Part shown: positions 61,465-64,000 of the stretch, one piece after another
Layout: each line of letters starts with the position of its first letter
Numbering within the stretch: position 1 is the first letter of the stretch
Origin: Pedobacter jejuensis
Lineage (GTDB): Bacteria > Bacteroidota > Bacteroidia > Sphingobacteriales > Sphingobacteriaceae
Direction of reading: 5' to 3'
Assembly: GCF_003725795.1 (NCBI RefSeq)
Contig: NZ_RBEE01000045.1
Location: forward strand, 219,495-283,494
DNA length: 64,000 nucleotides
Notes under the pieces: generated by a model
The model's input: the letters and a program-made list of their open reading frames with translations, nothing else
Database searches by the model: none
What the model was told of the DNA's origin: nothing
Program-made: the position numbers and the translations under genes

Positions 61465-63906
61465 TTGAAAAAATTACTTTTTGCGGTTTTCACTGCAATG
61501 ATGCCATTCTTTGCATTGGCACAAATTTCTATCACAGGGAAAGTGACAGATAACAATCAAAAACCTTTACCTGGTGCAACCATTAAAGTAAGAAACCAGA
61601 AAACAGCTGTCGTAAGCACTGCTGATGGGAGTTTTACTTTATCAAATTTATCTGCAGGTAACTATGTTTTAAATGTGAGTTATTTAGGTTACAAATCAAC
61701 TGAGCGAGCAATAACACTCTCACAAAATGAAACCTTAAATTTTACTTTGGTTCCTCAGGCATTTTTGGCAGATGAAGTAATTGTTCGGGCCACAAGAGCA
61801 AATGAAAAATCTGCTACGGCCTACAAAAACATTGGTAAGGCAGAAATTCAAGAAAATAACTTCGGTCAGGATTTACCTTTCATACTTCAAAACACGCCTG
61901 GTGTTGTCGTTACATCTGATGCCGGAGCTGGAGTGGGTTACACCGGAATTCGAATCCGCGGTAGCGACAATAGCAGAATAAATGTAACAGTTAACGGTAT
62001 CCCGATAAATGATAGTGAAAGCCAGGGAACATTCTATGTAAACATTCCAGATTTCGCCTCTTCTGTTGATAACATCCAAATTCAACGCGGTGTAGGTACA
62101 TCTACAAATGGAGCTGGAGCTTTCGGCGCAAGTTTAAATATTCAAACAACAGCGAGCGAAATGGAACCTTATGCAGAGGTAAACAGCACTTACGGCAGTT
62201 TCGATACCTGGAAAAATACAGTTAAAGTTGGTACCGGACTAATCAACAACCGTTTCAGTTTTGATGGGCGTTTATCAAGAATCAGTTCAGATGGTTACGT
62301 GGATAGAGGCGCATCACTTTTAAAATCTTACTTTATGTCGGGCGCTTACCACGGCAATAAAGACTTATTGAGGATAAACGTTTTTGCGGGTTCAGAAAAA
62401 ACCTATCAATCATGGAACGGAATACCAGAATCGAGACTGAATAATGATGTTGCAGGCATGCAGGCTTACATCGATAGAAATGGATTAAGCCAGGCAGACG
62501 CTGATAATTTATTAAATTCAGGCAGAACGTACAATAGCTTTTTATACAATAACCAAACCGATAATTACTGGCAAAATCATTATCAGTTGCTTTATGCAAG
62601 GCAGTTATCTGATAAATTATCATTCAATGGTGCGTTACATTATACGCAAGGCGAAGGTTACTATGAAGAATATAGGGTTCAAAACAATTTAGCTGATTAT
62701 GGCTTACAGCCTGTTATAATTGGTGGAACAACCATAGATAAAACCGATTTAATTCGTCGACGTTGGTTAGATAATGATTTTTATGGTGTTACCTATGCAT
62801 TTAATTATGTACCAGAAAAGAATCTGAATTTTACTTTGGGTGGTGCTTACAATGAATATAAAGGTGCACACTTCGGACAAATAATTTGGGCACAATATGC
62901 ATCAAATGGAAGTATAGACAGGCATTATTATGATAACGATGGCTTTAAAACCGACTTTAACATTTATGGAAAAGTGAATTACAGCCCAATTGAAAACCTA
63001 AGCTTATTTATGGATTTACAGTACCGCAGGGTTTATTACGATATTGCCGGAACAGAAAACAAGCTGAACACCTTAGCCATTAACGAAACCTTAAATTTCT
63101 TTAATCCTAAATTTGGTGCAACTTATTTTATAAATCCAGAAAGCAATTTATATGCTTCATTTAGTGTAGCTAATAAAGAGCCAAATCGCGATGATTATAC
63201 GGATGCAGCCGTAGGCGTTTTTCCGAAACCAGAAAACTTAAATGATGTAGAATTAGGCTATCGTTTTAAAAATAAGCAATTCAATTTAGGTGCAAACGCT
63301 TACGGTATGTTTTATAAAAACCAGTTGGTTGTAACGGGTAAAATAAACGATGTTGGTGGAAATTACCGTCAGAATGTAGATAAAAGTTATCGCTTAGGTA
63401 TTGAAATTGATGGTTCATACATCATAAATAAATCATTTGCCTTGAATGCAAATGCAGCACTTAGCAGAAATAAAATTAAAAACTTTACAGAGTATTATGA
63501 TGATTACGATAATGGCGGACAAGTTGTAAATAACTATTCGTTAACTGATATTTCATACTCACCCGCAGCAGTTCTTTTTGGCGAGTTGGTATATAAACCT
63601 ATCGCTGGTTTTGCAGTTGCTTTACAGAGCAAATATGTAAGCAAACAATATTTAGATAACACTCAAAATAACGACAGAACCATAAATGGTTACTGGGTGA
63701 GCAATGCTCGTTTGGGCTACGATTTTAAATTTGCAGGTGTTAAAAATGTAAACCTTGGCTTGCTTGTAAATAACCTATTCGATAAAAAATATGAAAGCAA
63801 TGGATATACTTACGGCTATTTATCTGGCGGAAGCAGGGTTACCGAAAACTTTTATTATCCACAGGCAGGCACCAACTTTTTACTAAGTTTAAATGTTAAA
63901 TTTTAA
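61465..63906 (+). CDS. TonB-dependent receptor under TPP-riboswitch control, probable thiamine uptake
   Basis: An 813-residue outer-membrane receptor with a TTG start at 61465, chosen because the signal peptide (KKLLFAVFTAMMPFFALAQ) follows directly. A carboxypeptidase-regulatory-like domain (~22-100) leads to the box DEVIVRATRA, a plug (~120-225, LPFILQNTPGVVVTSDAG, IRIRGSDNSRINVTVNGIPI) and a 22-strand-type barrel ending in Phe (LLSLNVKF). The riboswitch directly upstream identifies thiamine, its phosphates or precursors as likely cargo, as for Omr1/OMthi-type receptors in Bacteroidota. Confidence 0.9.
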   Translation: MKKLLFAVFTAMMPFFALAQISITGKVTDNNQKPLPGATIKVRNQKTAVVSTADGSFTLSNLSAGNYVLNVSYLGYKSTERAITLSQNETLNFTLVPQAFLADEVIVRATRANEKSATAYKNIGKAEIQENNFGQDLPFILQNTPGVVVTSDAGAGVGYTGIRIRGSDNSRINVTVNGIPINDSESQGTFYVNIPDFASSVDNIQIQRGVGTSTNGAGAFGASLNIQTTASEMEPYAEVNSTYGSFDTWKNTVKVGTGLINNRFSFDGRLSRISSDGYVDRGASLLKSYFMSGAYHGNKDLLRINVFAGSEKTYQSWNGIPESRLNNDVAGMQAYIDRNGLSQADADNLLNSGRTYNSFLYNNQTDNYWQNHYQLLYARQLSDKLSFNGALHYTQGEGYYEEYRVQNNLADYGLQPVIIGGTTIDKTDLIRRRWLDNDFYGVTYAFNYVPEKNLNFTLGGAYNEYKGAHFGQIIWAQYASNGSIDRHYYDNDGFKTDFNIYGKVNYSPIENLSLFMDLQYRRVYYDIAGTENKLNTLAINETLNFFNPKFGATYFINPESNLYASFSVANKEPNRDDYTDAAVGVFPKPENLNDVELGYRFKNKQFNLGANAYGMFYKNQLVVTGKINDVGGNYRQNVDKSYRLGIEIDGSYIINKSFALNANAALSRNKIKNFTEYYDDYDNGGQVVNNYSLTDISYSPAAVLFGELVYKPIAGFAVALQSKYVSKQYLDNTQNNDRTINGYWVSNARLGYDFKFAGVKNVNLGLLVNNLFDKKYESNGYTYGYLSGGSRVTENFYYPQAGTNFLLSLNVKF

Positions 63907-64000
63907 ATTAAGGTAAAAGGCGAAAGGTATTAAGCTAGAAGGATAATGACCTGTTGAGCTTGAAAATACGTGTTGTATAATTGCTAGTCACGAAGCAATC

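Overview
The window comes from a low-GC member of the Bacteroidota, most likely family Sphingobacteriaceae (Pedobacter-like). The signs are a SusC/SusD pair, many TonB-dependent receptors with carboxypeptidase-regulatory N-terminal domains, recurrent TAnnTTTG-type -7 promoter elements close to start codons, an ECF sigma/anti-sigma pair, and a carbamoyl-phosphate synthase large chain that lacks the allosteric C-terminal domain. The assignment is by family resemblance only; no rRNA or tRNA gene was seen.

1-25.7 kb is a pectin/galacturonate utilisation locus. Secreted enzymes (GH43, CE8, GH28, GH105, PL10, CE12 and a second CE8) demethylate, deacetylate and cut pectin. A SusC/SusD complex imports the oligosaccharides, and a hexuronate MFS permease imports the sugar acids. 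The cytoplasmic set uxaC, uxaB, uxaA, kdgK and eda takes galacturonate to pyruvate and glyceraldehyde 3-phosphate, and a GapN-like dehydrogenase ends the operon. A LacI-family regulator lies divergent from susC. Near-identical LacI-type operators sit before pme, GH28, uxaC and susC/lacI, so the locus looks like one regulon.

25.8-35.1 kb holds mostly conserved genes (RlmI-like methyltransferase, MHS-family permease with a small membrane partner, bestrophin, TerC, TlpA-like thioredoxin, a beta-solenoid-like secreted protein with anti-sigma and ECF sigma). A four-copy inverted-repeat array interrupts it at 27.0-28.1 kb.

35.1-40.6 kb is an AT-rich accessory island. It carries a translationally coupled trio (STAS-GHKL ATPase, DUF4325/STAS-like protein, two-TM membrane protein), then an overlapping pair (zinc-ribbon/winged-helix protein and a HEPN-motif protein). 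A NTF2-like gene and a higBA toxin-antitoxin pair follow. A 17-bp near-identical direct repeat brackets the five-gene block. This is the best candidate here for an undescribed, possibly defensive, system.

40.7-59.3 kb returns to core functions: aspS, a YtxH/holin-like/small-protein cluster, AI-2E-family protein, NtrC-type response regulator, enoyl-CoA hydratase, B12-binding protein, glnS, an amidase, a DPP III-like peptidase, an outer-membrane receptor and carB. Between them lie tandem repeats and duplicated terminators.

59.4-64 kb is a vitamin/cofactor uptake cluster. A structured RNA ending in a strong terminator precedes pnuC and a NadR-type kinase. A TPP riboswitch whose J2/4 junction is expanded by a roughly 70-nt hairpin then controls a TonB-dependent receptor.
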